DNA from: an uncultured Rhodospirillales bacterium
Lineage (GTDB): Bacteria; Pseudomonadota; Alphaproteobacteria; Azospirillales; Azospirillaceae
Assembly: GCA_903856295.1 (NCBI GenBank)
Contig: CAIOBP010000254.1
Location: 1-64,000, forward strand
Direction: 5' to 3'
Length of the DNA: 64,000 bases
A program made the position numbers and the translations under genes. Shown in pieces: positions 1-9,119 of the stretch; within the stretch, counting starts at the first letter, position 1, and every line of letters begins with the position of its first letter. The notes under the pieces were generated by a model, which was given only the letters and a program-made list of their open reading frames with translations, had not been told where the DNA came from and made no database searches.

Positions 1-123
1 GAGGGCATCAACAGCTTGGTCCAGGCAGCCAAGGCCAAGGCACGGGGATACCGCTCTACCCGCAACCTGGCCGCGATAATCTACCTCGTCGCCGGAAAGC
101 TAGAACTCAAGCTACCCACGTGA
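1..123 (+). CDS. ISL3-family (IS204/IS1001/IS1096/IS1165) transposase, C-terminal fragment cut by window edge
   Basis: Frame 1 reads EGINSLVQAAKAKARGYRSTRNLAAIIYLVAGKLELKLPT*, resembling the C-terminus of ISL3-family transposases. Confidence 0.75.
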   Translation, partial: EGINSLVQAAKAKARGYRSTRNLAAIIYLVAGKLELKLPT

Positions 124-137
124 AACAGCGAAGAGCC
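121..137. mobile_element. Putative right terminal inverted repeat of the ISL3-type element
   Basis: tgaaacagcgaagagcc directly after the transposase stop; reverse complement GGCTCTTCGCTGTTTCA resembles ISL3-family ends (GGCTCTTCG-like, from memory). Confidence 0.55.
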
Positions 138-145
138 AATCATAT

Positions 146-1519
146 TTGATATCGACAATATTTATCGGCATGCTTTCCGCTTTGTTCTGCATTTCCGCAA
201 CGATGTCTGTCTTCAATCATCTCGGATACGACATTCTCGCCGTGAACACGGTGAACCAAAGCGTCATCTTTGAGCAACTGCTCTTCATGGTCGGCTGGAC
301 ACTGTCATTTTCCCTGTTGGTCAGCGAGCGGCTCTATGCGGAAAAGTCCGTCGCGGAACGTCGGTTCCGGGCGCTGGTGAATGGCGCGCCCGACGCCATC
401 CTGGTCTATGACGCGGATATCGGGCGCCTGGTCGACGCCAATTCCAGGGCGGAGGAACTCTTCGCGTGCCGCCGTCAGGAGTTGCTCAAGGAGGGGGCGC
501 AGCATTTTTATGCGCCAGAACAGTCTGACGGCACGCGCGCGTTCACCGACTTCGAGGACAATATCCGGCTCGCCCTCTCAGGGTCCGCCCGCTTGATCGA
601 GCATGAATTCGTCAATGGCGACGGCATGACGGTCTTCACGGAAGTCCGCCTGAGCCGTCTGCCCTCGGTTGGCGGCAATTTGATGCGCGTCAGTCTGCTG
701 GATATCAGTGACCGCAAGAAGGCGGAAGAAGAGATTCGCCGGCTCAATGCCAATCTTGAGCGACGGGTTATCGAGCGGACAGCCGAACTCACGGCCGCAA
801 ATCAGGAGTTGGAAAGTTTCGCCTTTGCGGTTTCCCATGATCTGCGGGCGCCCCTGCGGGCAATCAACGGCTATGCCGGGGTCTTGCTGGAGGACTATGG
901 CGATCGGCTTGAGAACGAGCCCCGGGACTTCCTCGATCACATCACCAACGCCAGCCGGAAGATGGGGGAACTGATCGACGGCATCCTGACCCTGTCCCGC
1001 TGCACGCGCGGAGACTTGCAGCGCAATCAAATCGACATATCGGCACTCGCGATCAGGCTGCTGGAAGAGTTGAAGCGCAGCGATCCGGAGCGAGCGCTCT
1101 CCTGGCAGGTCGAGCCGCACATGAGCGCCACCGGAGATGATCGGCTCATCGAGGCGGTCTTGGGCAATCTTCTAAACAATGCCTGGAAATACACCGGGAA
1201 AACCGCCCAGCCCGAGATTCGGGTGTTCTCAATCACCTGCGACGGCAAGCGCCGCTTCTGCGTCGCCGACAACGGCGCCGGCTTTGACATGGCCCACGCC
1301 GGACAGCTCTTCCAACCCTTCAAGCGCTTGCACCGGTCCGATGAGTACCCAGGCCTCGGGATTGGACTGGCCACCGCGCAACGCATCATTCGCCGCCATG
1401 GCGGCGACCTCCACGCCGAGGGCCGCGTCGGTTTCGGAGCGACGTTTTATTTCACGCTGCCGATCGACGGAGAGCCAACCCGGCCAGACCTTCCCGCCCC
1501 GTGGGGCGCCGTCATCTGA
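146..1519 (+). CDS. PAS-domain sensor histidine kinase, probably 5'-truncated
   Basis: PAS-like region (FRALVNGAPDAILVYDADIGRLVDANSRAEELF), H-box FAFAVSHDLRAPLRAINGY, N-box NLLNNAWKYT, G-boxes DNGAGFDM and GLGIGLATAQRII. Only a stub of the N-terminal TM region; start would be TTG. Confidence 0.85.
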   Translation: MISTIFIGMLSALFCISATMSVFNHLGYDILAVNTVNQSVIFEQLLFMVGWTLSFSLLVSERLYAEKSVAERRFRALVNGAPDAILVYDADIGRLVDANSRAEELFACRRQELLKEGAQHFYAPEQSDGTRAFTDFEDNIRLALSGSARLIEHEFVNGDGMTVFTEVRLSRLPSVGGNLMRVSLLDISDRKKAEEEIRRLNANLERRVIERTAELTAANQELESFAFAVSHDLRAPLRAINGYAGVLLEDYGDRLENEPRDFLDHITNASRKMGELIDGILTLSRCTRGDLQRNQIDISALAIRLLEELKRSDPERALSWQVEPHMSATGDDRLIEAVLGNLLNNAWKYTGKTAQPEIRVFSITCDGKRRFCVADNGAGFDMAHAGQLFQPFKRLHRSDEYPGLGIGLATAQRIIRRHGGDLHAEGRVGFGATFYFTLPIDGEPTRPDLPAPWGAVI

Positions 1520-1763
1520 GACCAAAGAGCCACTCGTAAAACGCACGGCAGCATCGCGCAAGTCATCGCGCCGGCAAAAGTCCTTGACCAGCCATTGTGC
1601 GGCGCAGTAGAGGTCGACGCAATAGGTTGGTTATTGGCATTCTCGATGGCACTTCTGACTCGATGGCGCGCCTGACTTCCCCGCCGTTTCAGCCGAGAAA
1701 CTTGCCGGATAGGGTGCTTGGCGCATAGCGAAGGAGCGCATAGCGGAAGGCTGCCAAGCCCTC

Positions 1764-3815
1764 TTGCTCCTTCTGGCGAGGATCGGTGGGATGCTCGGGT
1801 TCGTTTTGTGGGGTGTGCTCGCTGAGGGCCTGTTCGGTGTCGTCGCCGTTGCCGGTCGCAGGGTCACATCGATCGGCACGGTGATTTACGGCGGCTGTCT
1901 GGCGGTTTCGCTGTCGGTCGCTCTGACCGCGGTGCTGTTTCTGGTCCAGGGCGGCGCCCCGGCCAATGACGCGCTGATTCTGCCGATCGGGTTGCCCTGG
2001 CTGCATGCCCATTTCAGACTGGATGTTCTGTCGGCTTTCTTCCTGTTCGTCGTCGGGCTTGGCGGCGCCGCGGTCAGTCTTTTCGCGCTCGGACACAGTC
2101 GTCATCCAAACAAGCATTATCCGGACCCGACACGAATCCTGCCGTTCTATCCCTTGTTTCTGGCGGCGATGACGCTGGTTCTGGTCGCCGATGACGCATT
2201 CGTCTTTCTGTTCAGCTGGGAGTTCATGTCTCTCTCGTCCTGGCTGTTGGTGCTGGCCAACCATCGGGAAAAAGGCAACGCCGACGCCGCCTTCATTTAT
2301 CTGGTCATGGCCGGGATCGGGACGGTGGCGCTGCTGTTCGCCTTCGGCCTGCTGGCCGGAGTCGAGGGGCATTACGCCTTCTCCGCCATGCGCGGCGCCC
2401 CGCACACTGTGGCGCTGGCCACCGCCGTGCTGCTGCTGGCCCTGATCGGCGCCGGGGGCAAGGCCGGCATCGTGCCCCTGCACATCTGGCTGCCGCTGGC
2501 GCATCCCTCGGCGCCGAGCTGGGTTTCGGCCCTGATGAGCGGCGTCATGACCAAGGTCGCGGTCTATGGCTTCATCCGCCTGACCTTCGATCTGGTCGGC
2601 CCCGGACAATGGTGGTGGGGCGGTCTGGTCATGGCCATCGGCGGCGTCACCGCCGTGATGGGCGTGCTCAAGGCCCTGATGCAACATGATTTAAAGCGTC
2701 TGCTCGCCTATCACACCGTTGAGAACATCGGCATCATCTTCATCGCCCTCGGTCTGGCGCTGGCGTTTGGCGCCAATCACCGGCCGGCCTTGGCCGCCCT
2801 CGCCCTGACCGCGGCCCTGCTCCACGTCTTCAATCATTCGGTGTTCAAAAGCCTGCTGTTCATCGGCTCGGGCGCGGTGCTGTGGGCCACGGGCAACCGC
2901 AACATGGAGCGGCAGGGCGGGCTGATCCACCGCATGCCCGGAACGGCGCTGGCCTTCCTGCTCGGCTCGGCGGCGATTTCGGCGCTGCCGCCCCTGAACG
3001 GCTTCGTCTCCGAGTGGCTGCTGCTGCAAGGCCTGCTGTTCGGCCCGCAACTGCCGCAATGGCCGATGAAGATGGAAATTCCGATCGTCGCGGCGATGCT
3101 GGCGCTCTCGGCGGCGCTGGCGGCGACCTGTTTCGTCAAGGCCTTCGGCATCGTGTTTCTCGGCCGTCCGCGCACGCCGGAGGCGGCCCAGGCGCCCGAG
3201 ACCGATCGCTACAGCCTGACCGCGATGTTCTTCCTGGCCGGGCTGTGCGTGCTGGTCGGCATTCTGCCGGCGCCGATCCTCGACCTGATCGAACCGGCGG
3301 TCCGGCTGCTGAGCGGAGAAACCATGGCCGGCGCCGAAGGCACCAACTGGCTGTGGCTGGTCCCGGTCGATGCCGCACGCAGTTCCTACAGCGGCTTGGC
3401 CATGCTGGTGCTGACCGCTCTCGCCGCGGTCACGCTCAGCCTGCTCATCCGGCGCTATCTCAGTCATGGCGTGCGCCGCAGCGCGGCGTGGGATTGCGGG
3501 TTTCCCGACGACTCGCCATCAAGCCAGTACACGGCCAGCAGCTTCGCCCAGCCGATCCGGCGGGTTTTCGGCACCGCCCTGCTGGCGGCCCGCGAGGAGG
3601 TGACGATGCCGGAGCCCGGAGACACCTCGCCAGCCCGCTTCGAGGTCCGCCTCACCGACTATGCCTGGAACTGGTTTTATCGACCGCCGGGACGTCTGGT
3701 CCTGAGCCTGGCCGAGTGGACCAGCGTGATGCAGCGTCAATCGATCCGCCGCTATCTGGGCTTCATGTTTGCCACCTTGATCATTCTGCTGATGGTGGGC
3801 ATGTCATGGAACTGA
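1764..3815 (+). CDS. Hydrogenase-4 component B-like / NuoL-family antiporter-like subunit (Ehr-type complex)
   Basis: Multi-TM protein with proton_antipo_M signature (SWEFMSLSSWLLV, GGKAGIVPLHIWLPLAHPSAPSWVSALMSGVMTKVAVYG). ATG at 1791 is an alternative start. Confidence 0.85.
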   Translation: MLLLARIGGMLGFVLWGVLAEGLFGVVAVAGRRVTSIGTVIYGGCLAVSLSVALTAVLFLVQGGAPANDALILPIGLPWLHAHFRLDVLSAFFLFVVGLGGAAVSLFALGHSRHPNKHYPDPTRILPFYPLFLAAMTLVLVADDAFVFLFSWEFMSLSSWLLVLANHREKGNADAAFIYLVMAGIGTVALLFAFGLLAGVEGHYAFSAMRGAPHTVALATAVLLLALIGAGGKAGIVPLHIWLPLAHPSAPSWVSALMSGVMTKVAVYGFIRLTFDLVGPGQWWWGGLVMAIGGVTAVMGVLKALMQHDLKRLLAYHTVENIGIIFIALGLALAFGANHRPALAALALTAALLHVFNHSVFKSLLFIGSGAVLWATGNRNMERQGGLIHRMPGTALAFLLGSAAISALPPLNGFVSEWLLLQGLLFGPQLPQWPMKMEIPIVAAMLALSAALAATCFVKAFGIVFLGRPRTPEAAQAPETDRYSLTAMFFLAGLCVLVGILPAPILDLIEPAVRLLSGETMAGAEGTNWLWLVPVDAARSSYSGLAMLVLTALAAVTLSLLIRRYLSHGVRRSAAWDCGFPDDSPSSQYTASSFAQPIRRVFGTALLAAREEVTMPEPGDTSPARFEVRLTDYAWNWFYRPPGRLVLSLAEWTSVMQRQSIRRYLGFMFATLIILLMVGMSWN

Positions 3816-4762
3816 TCACCGAAGGGCTGATTCAGATCGCGCAGACGGCCTTGGTGCTGGCGCTCGCCCCTGGCCTCACCGGTCTGGTGCGCTGGGTAAA
3901 AGCCCGGCTGCTGCGGCGGCGCGGCACCCCGATCCTGCAAGTCTACAGCGATTTTGCCCGGCTGCTCCGCAAGAAGGTGGTGGTCGCGCACAATGCGTCC
4001 TGGCTGTTCCGGCTCGTGCCCTATCTGGTGTTCAACGCGGTGTGGACCGCGGCGTCGCTGGTGCCGACCTTTTCGACCCAGCTTTTGTTCGCCCCGGCCG
4101 CCGATTTGATCGCCCTGATCGCCCTGCTCAGCAGCGCTCGCTTCGGGCTGGCGCTGGGAGCGCTGGACATCGGCACCAGCTTCGGCGGTCTCGGCGCCAG
4201 CCGCGAGATGATGATCGCCTCGCTGGCCGAACCGGCGATGCTGATGATCGTCTTCACGGTGTCGCTGTTCGCCGGCACCACGCACTTGCCCGCCGTTGCC
4301 GAGTATATGTCGCAGCATCAGGCCTTCCTCCAGGTCTCGGTGCTCCTGGCGGCGATCGCCATGGTCATCGTCTCTTTGGCCGAGACCGCGCGCATTCCGG
4401 TCGACAACCCCGCGACCCACCTTGAGCTGACCATGGTCCACGAGGCGATGGTGCTCGAATATTCCGGCCGCCATCTGGCGCTGATCGAGGCCGCGGGATC
4501 GCTCAAGCTGGTGCTGTACCTGTCGCTGTTCTGCTGCCTGTTCGTGCCCTGGGGCATTGCTCATCAGGCGGCGACGCCGTTGGACATCCTGGCCGGCCTC
4601 GGCATCTGGGTGATCAAGCTGGCCGTGGGCGCGGTGCTGCTGGCGGTGCTGGAGACCTGTCTCGCCAAGATGCGTCTGTTCCGGCTCGCCGATCTGCTCG
4701 GCGGCGGCTTTCTGTTTGGTTTGCTGAGTGTGATTCTGATGTTCGTGTTCGGCAGTCTGTGA
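3806..4762 (+). CDS. NuoH/HycD/HyfC-like membrane subunit
   Basis: MELITEGLIQIAQTALVLALAPGLTGLVRWVKARLLRRRG...ETARIPVDNPATHLELTMVHEAMVLEYSG is typical of respiratory-chain subunit 1/HyfC. ATG at 3806 overlaps the preceding gene. Confidence 0.88.
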   Translation: MELITEGLIQIAQTALVLALAPGLTGLVRWVKARLLRRRGTPILQVYSDFARLLRKKVVVAHNASWLFRLVPYLVFNAVWTAASLVPTFSTQLLFAPAADLIALIALLSSARFGLALGALDIGTSFGGLGASREMMIASLAEPAMLMIVFTVSLFAGTTHLPAVAEYMSQHQAFLQVSVLLAAIAMVIVSLAETARIPVDNPATHLELTMVHEAMVLEYSGRHLALIEAAGSLKLVLYLSLFCCLFVPWGIAHQAATPLDILAGLGIWVIKLAVGAVLLAVLETCLAKMRLFRLADLLGGGFLFGLLSVILMFVFGSL

Positions 4763-4814
4763 GCCGAAGCGCGAACGCCGGGTTGATCGAACGCAGGTAT
4801 TGGGACAGACGGTC

Positions 4815-5489
4815 ATGGAGTTCAGCGATCCGAAGGTACAATTGCAAATCGCCTATCTGCTCGGCGGCAGCATGGTGGTGGTCAATTTCGCCCTTCTTTA
4901 CCAAAGCCGGATGTCATCGGTTATCAATGCCTTCGCAATTCACGCCACCATTCTTGGCTTGGCCGTGGCCTGGCAGGCGAATGTGCAAAACGCTCCCAAC
5001 CTCTACATCACGGCGGCCATCGCTCTGGTGTTCAAGGCGTTGGCACTGCCGGCGGCCCTGCATTACGTCGTGCGCAAACTGAACGTCCACCGCACCGTCG
5101 AAATGGTTTTCGGCACCGGCCTGACCATGATGGCCGGCGTCGCTCTGGTCGGATTGGCGGTGATGATCATGCAACCGGTCACCCAGCATTCGGGCGCCCT
5201 GGTGACCATCGACCTGATTTTCGCCATGGCCGTGCTGTTCCTCGGCGTCCTGATGATGATCACCCGGCGCAATGCCGTGACCCAGGTCATCGGCTTCATG
5301 GCCATGGAGAACGGCCTGATCCTGGCCGCCGTGGGCGTTCACGGCATGCCGCTGGTGGTCGAGATTTCGGTGGCGCTGGCGGTGCTGGTCGCCTTCATCG
5401 TCTTCGGCTTGTTCTTGTTCCGCATCCGGGAACGCTTCTATTCGCTGGACGTTCGCTATCTCGACCCCGACAGCAGGATCCCCCAATGA
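4815..5489 (+). CDS. HyfE-like (NuoK-like) membrane subunit
   Basis: MEFSDPKVQLQIAYLLGGSMVVVNFALLYQSR...RRNAVTQVIGFMAMENGLILAAVG; position between C- and F-like subunits. Confidence 0.82.
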   Translation: MEFSDPKVQLQIAYLLGGSMVVVNFALLYQSRMSSVINAFAIHATILGLAVAWQANVQNAPNLYITAAIALVFKALALPAALHYVVRKLNVHRTVEMVFGTGLTMMAGVALVGLAVMIMQPVTQHSGALVTIDLIFAMAVLFLGVLMMITRRNAVTQVIGFMAMENGLILAAVGVHGMPLVVEISVALAVLVAFIVFGLFLFRIRERFYSLDVRYLDPDSRIPQ

Positions 5490-6949
5490 TCGCCGCGTTC
5501 GACGCGACCTCGGTCAATCCGCTCTACCTCACCCTGGGTGTCCCGGCACTGTCCACGCTCGTGCTGTTTCTCCTGCCCGGGTACCGGCGGGCGGCGCGCT
5601 GCAATGTCCTGGCGTCTCTGGTGACCCTGCTGGCCTCCCTCGCGCTGCTCTGGAGCCGGCCGGCGCCGAACGATTACCTGTTCGTCGACGACTTCAACAT
5701 CTATCTGGTCCTGATCACCAACTTCGTCTGCCTGACCACCAGCGTGTTTTCGGTGAGCTACCTCACCCACGAGTTGGACATCGGCCGACTGCGGCGCCCC
5801 TACGCCCGCTTTTACCACGCCATGTTCCAGGGCATGGTCTTCGCCATGAATCTGGCGCTGGTCTCCAACTCCCTCGGCTTGATGTGGGTGGCGGTGGAAA
5901 CCGCGACCCTGGCCACCGTGGTCATCGTCGGGCTGTATCGGACCGAAGCCGCGATCAAGGCCTCGTGGAAGTATTTCATTCTGGCCAGCATGGGGATTTC
6001 CCTGGCGCTGTTCGGGACGACGCTGCTCTACTTCACCGCCCAGTCGGTGATCGGCAGCGGCAATGCCGCGCTGGCCTGGACGGTCCTGCGCGAGCGCGCC
6101 GCCGAGCTTGACCCCGCCGTGCTCAACATCACCTTCGTCTTCGTGCTGGTCGGCTATGGCACCAAGGCCGGCTTGGTGCCAATGCATGCGTGGCTGCCCG
6201 ACGCCCATTCCGAAGGCCCGACGCCGATCTCCGCCGTGCTGTCCGGCCTGCTGCTGAATCTCGGGCTCTATGCCCTGCTCCGCTTCAAGATGCTGATGGG
6301 CGCCAACGACCAGACGCTGGCTCCCGGGCCGCTGATGATGGGGCTGGGGCTGGCGTCGCTGCTGTTCGGGGCGCTGATGCTGTACGGACGCCGGGATATC
6401 AAGCGCCTGTTCGCCTATTCCTCGATCGAGCATATGGGGCTGATCACCTTCGCCTTCGGCTTGGGCGGGCCGCTGGCCAATCTCGCCGGCATCCTGCACA
6501 TGGTGCTGCACAGCCTGACCAAGTCGGCACTGTTCTTCACCATCGGCCACGTCGCCCAGGTCAAGGGCACCCAGGAGATCGCCGGCATCCGGGGGCTGAC
6601 CACCTCCCACCCGGTCCTCGGCTGGTGTCTGGTGCTCGGCGTGATCGCCATTGCCGGCCTGCCGCCGACCGGGCTGTTCATGAGCGAGTTCCTGCTGGTG
6701 TCGACCACCTTCGCCCGGGAACCGCTGCTGGCGGTGCCGCTGGTGCTCGGTTTGCTGATCGCCCTGGGCTGCCTCATTCAGCGCGTCCAGGCCATGGCGT
6801 TCGGGGAGCCCACGGGATCAGCCGAGCCCTTCAAGATTTCCGTGCTGCCGCCGCTGGCCGCCCACCTCGTTCTGGTCATCGTCGCGGGGCTGTACATCCC
6901 CGCGCCGCTGATGGCGTGGTTCCAGCACGTTGCCGCGCTGCTCGGGTGA
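5486..6949 (+). CDS. HyfF-like (NuoN/NuoM-like) antiporter-like subunit
   Basis: GYGTKAGLVPMHAWLPDAHSEGPTPISAVLSGLLLNLGLYALLRFK and RRDIKRLFAYSSIEHMGLI motifs. Confidence 0.87.
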   Translation: MIAAFDATSVNPLYLTLGVPALSTLVLFLLPGYRRAARCNVLASLVTLLASLALLWSRPAPNDYLFVDDFNIYLVLITNFVCLTTSVFSVSYLTHELDIGRLRRPYARFYHAMFQGMVFAMNLALVSNSLGLMWVAVETATLATVVIVGLYRTEAAIKASWKYFILASMGISLALFGTTLLYFTAQSVIGSGNAALAWTVLRERAAELDPAVLNITFVFVLVGYGTKAGLVPMHAWLPDAHSEGPTPISAVLSGLLLNLGLYALLRFKMLMGANDQTLAPGPLMMGLGLASLLFGALMLYGRRDIKRLFAYSSIEHMGLITFAFGLGGPLANLAGILHMVLHSLTKSALFFTIGHVAQVKGTQEIAGIRGLTTSHPVLGWCLVLGVIAIAGLPPTGLFMSEFLLVSTTFAREPLLAVPLVLGLLIALGCLIQRVQAMAFGEPTGSAEPFKISVLPPLAAHLVLVIVAGLYIPAPLMAWFQHVAALLG

Positions 6950-6965
6950 ATGGGAGAGCATCGTC

Positions 6966-8492
6966 ATGCCAGATCAACCCTCACGCCTGATCGCCTTTCT
7001 CGCGCGGCATGGTCGGTGCCAGCCGCAGCATCGGCCGTGGCCCCGCTATCAGCTGGAGCGCGAGGATTGGGTCCTGCTGGGTCACAGCCTCGCCAGCAAT
7101 GCCGATTGGCTGCTGATCGGGCTGTGGGCCGAGGGCGGCCCGCCCGTCGCGCGGGTCCACATGGCCCTCTTCGATGAAGAGGGCGGTTTGCCCGCCATTG
7201 CCAGCCTGGAGTGTCCGGAGAGCAGCTTTCCCTCGGTTGGCTGGGCGCGTCCCGGAGCCATCCGGCTGGAGCGGACCATTCGCGACCTTCACGGACTGAC
7301 GCCGCTGGATCCGGTCGACGACCGTCCCTGGCTCATACACGACCCCGCCCTTCCCTACCGGTTCTTGCCGGTCGAAGGCTATAACCTGCATCACATCCCG
7401 GTCGGCCCCGTTCACGCCGGCATCATCGAGCCCGGCCACTTCCGCTTCACCTGCGCCGGCGAAACCGTGGTCAGGCTGGAGGAGCGGCTCGGCTATGTCC
7501 ATAAGGGCATCGAACAGCTGCTGTGCGGCGCCTCCCTCGAACAGGCGGCCAGGATTGTCGGCAGGGTTTCCGGAGACAGCGCGGTGGCCTATGCCCTGGC
7601 TTTCGCCCGCGCGGTCGAGGCGGCGACGCAGACCGAAGCGCCGCCGCGCGCCCACCATATCCGGGCGCTGATGGCCGAGTTGGAACGCATCGCCAATCAC
7701 CTCGGCGATATCGGCGCCATCTGCAACGACGCCGCCTTCGCCTTCATGCATGCCCGCTGCGGCGAATTGCGCGAGGATGTGCTGCGGACCGCCGAAGCCT
7801 GCTTCGGCCATCGCCTGATGATGGATTGCGTCGTCCCGGGCGGCGTCGCCGCCGATATCACCGAGGACAAGGCGGCGCGGGTCTCGGCCCTGGTGGCCAA
7901 GTTGCATCTCCAGACCAAGCGGCTGGCGAAGGTCTATGACCAGGAAGCGTCGCTCCAGGACCGCACCGTCGGCACCGGCGCCCTGTCTTCACGGCTCGCG
8001 CACCGGTTCGCGGCCGGCGGCTTCATCGGCAGAGCCTCCTCCCGCACGTTCGACGCCCGGGTTCAGCCCGGCTACGCACCGTATGACCAGATGGAATTCG
8101 GCGTTCCCATGCTGACCGAGGGCGATGTCAATGCCCGCGTGCTGCTGCGCTTTCATGAAATCGAGTCCAGCCTCAGCCTGATCGAACGCCTGATCGCGTC
8201 GCTGCCCGCGGGGCCGGTGCTGTGCCCACTCACGGCGACTGGCGCCCCGACCGGCGCCCCGACCGGCAACGAAGAGCGTGAAGGGGTGGCGCTGGTCGAA
8301 GGCTTTCGCGGCGACGTGCTGGTCTGGTTGCGGCTGGCGGCGGATGGCAAAACCGTGCGGCGCTGTCATCCGCGCGACCCGTCCTGGTTCCAGTGGCCGT
8401 TGCTGGAGGCCGCGATCAACGGCAACATCGTTCCCGATTTTCCGTTGTGCAACAAGTCGTTCAATTGCTCCTACGCCGGCCACGATCTCTAG
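6966..8492 (+). CDS. HyfG/HycE/NuoD-like large subunit lacking [NiFe] cysteine motifs (Ehr-type)
   Basis: NuoC-like N-terminus, NuoD-like C-terminal part (VRLEERLGYVHKGIEQLL, ELERIANHLGDIGAICND). The L1 position reads GRVSGDSAVAYA, and the C-terminus is IVPDFPLCNKSFNCSYAGHDL with no DPCxxC. Confidence 0.82.
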   Translation: MPDQPSRLIAFLARHGRCQPQHRPWPRYQLEREDWVLLGHSLASNADWLLIGLWAEGGPPVARVHMALFDEEGGLPAIASLECPESSFPSVGWARPGAIRLERTIRDLHGLTPLDPVDDRPWLIHDPALPYRFLPVEGYNLHHIPVGPVHAGIIEPGHFRFTCAGETVVRLEERLGYVHKGIEQLLCGASLEQAARIVGRVSGDSAVAYALAFARAVEAATQTEAPPRAHHIRALMAELERIANHLGDIGAICNDAAFAFMHARCGELREDVLRTAEACFGHRLMMDCVVPGGVAADITEDKAARVSALVAKLHLQTKRLAKVYDQEASLQDRTVGTGALSSRLAHRFAAGGFIGRASSRTFDARVQPGYAPYDQMEFGVPMLTEGDVNARVLLRFHEIESSLSLIERLIASLPAGPVLCPLTATGAPTGAPTGNEEREGVALVEGFRGDVLVWLRLAADGKTVRRCHPRDPSWFQWPLLEAAINGNIVPDFPLCNKSFNCSYAGHDL

Positions 8493-8577
8493 GGCGGGTC
8501 GCGAGGGGGGCTTCCCCCCGAAGCGTGATCCGCTCCCGCTGAAGGCGCTCCAGGCCCGTCACTGAAAGGCTGACCCG

Positions 8578-9096
8578 ATGTTCCGTTTTCTGGCCCGTGC
8601 CGTGTTGAGCCGATCGCTGGCCGAACCGCCCCCGCCCGTGCTCGAGGAGGATGTCCAGGCTCTGGCCCGGCGCGTCACTGAGGTCGCGCGGGACCGGCTC
8701 GGCCGGGGCCTGACCATCAGGGCCGTCGACGCCGGCTCCTGCAACGGCTGCGAGCTGGAAATTCACGCCCTGAACAATGTCTACAACGATCTGGAGCGGT
8801 TCGGACTGCACTTCACCGCCTCGCCGCGTCATGCCGATGTCTTGCTGGTCACCGGCCCGGTGACGGTGAACATGCGCGAAGCTCTCGAACGGACCTGGAC
8901 AGCCACCCCCGATCCGAAATGGGTCGTCGCGGTCGGAGCGTGCGGCCTCGATGGCGGTGTGTTCCGGGGCGGAACCGGAGTAGTCGGCGGGATTGACGCC
9001 GTCATTCCGGTCGATCTCCACATCCCCGGGTGTCCGCCGTCACCAACCCGGCTGCTCCAAGGGCTGCTGGCGCTGCTCGAGGTCGTTAAAGCCTGA
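8578..9096 (+). CDS. HyfI/HycG/NuoB-like small subunit
   Basis: Four Fe-S ligand Cys retained: SCNGCELEIHAL, GACGLDGG, PGCPPSPTRLLQGLLALL. Confidence 0.88.
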   Translation: MFRFLARAVLSRSLAEPPPPVLEEDVQALARRVTEVARDRLGRGLTIRAVDAGSCNGCELEIHALNNVYNDLERFGLHFTASPRHADVLLVTGPVTVNMREALERTWTATPDPKWVVAVGACGLDGGVFRGGTGVVGGIDAVIPVDLHIPGCPPSPTRLLQGLLALLEVVKA

Positions 9097-9119
9097 GGCT
9101 CAGAGCCCGCGCGTGGTCA

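Noticed and set aside
5456-6610. Long antisense ORFs opposite the Ehr genes (also 1689-2687, 3752-4816, 4914-5486 on the minus strand)
   Set aside because: Low-complexity Gln/His/Arg/Gly-rich translations typical of antisense frames of high-GC membrane-protein genes; sense frames have clear family motifs.
6966-8492. Annotation as a functional [NiFe]-hydrogenase or formate hydrogenlyase large subunit
   Set aside because: Both cysteine-pair motifs needed for Ni binding are absent from the translation.
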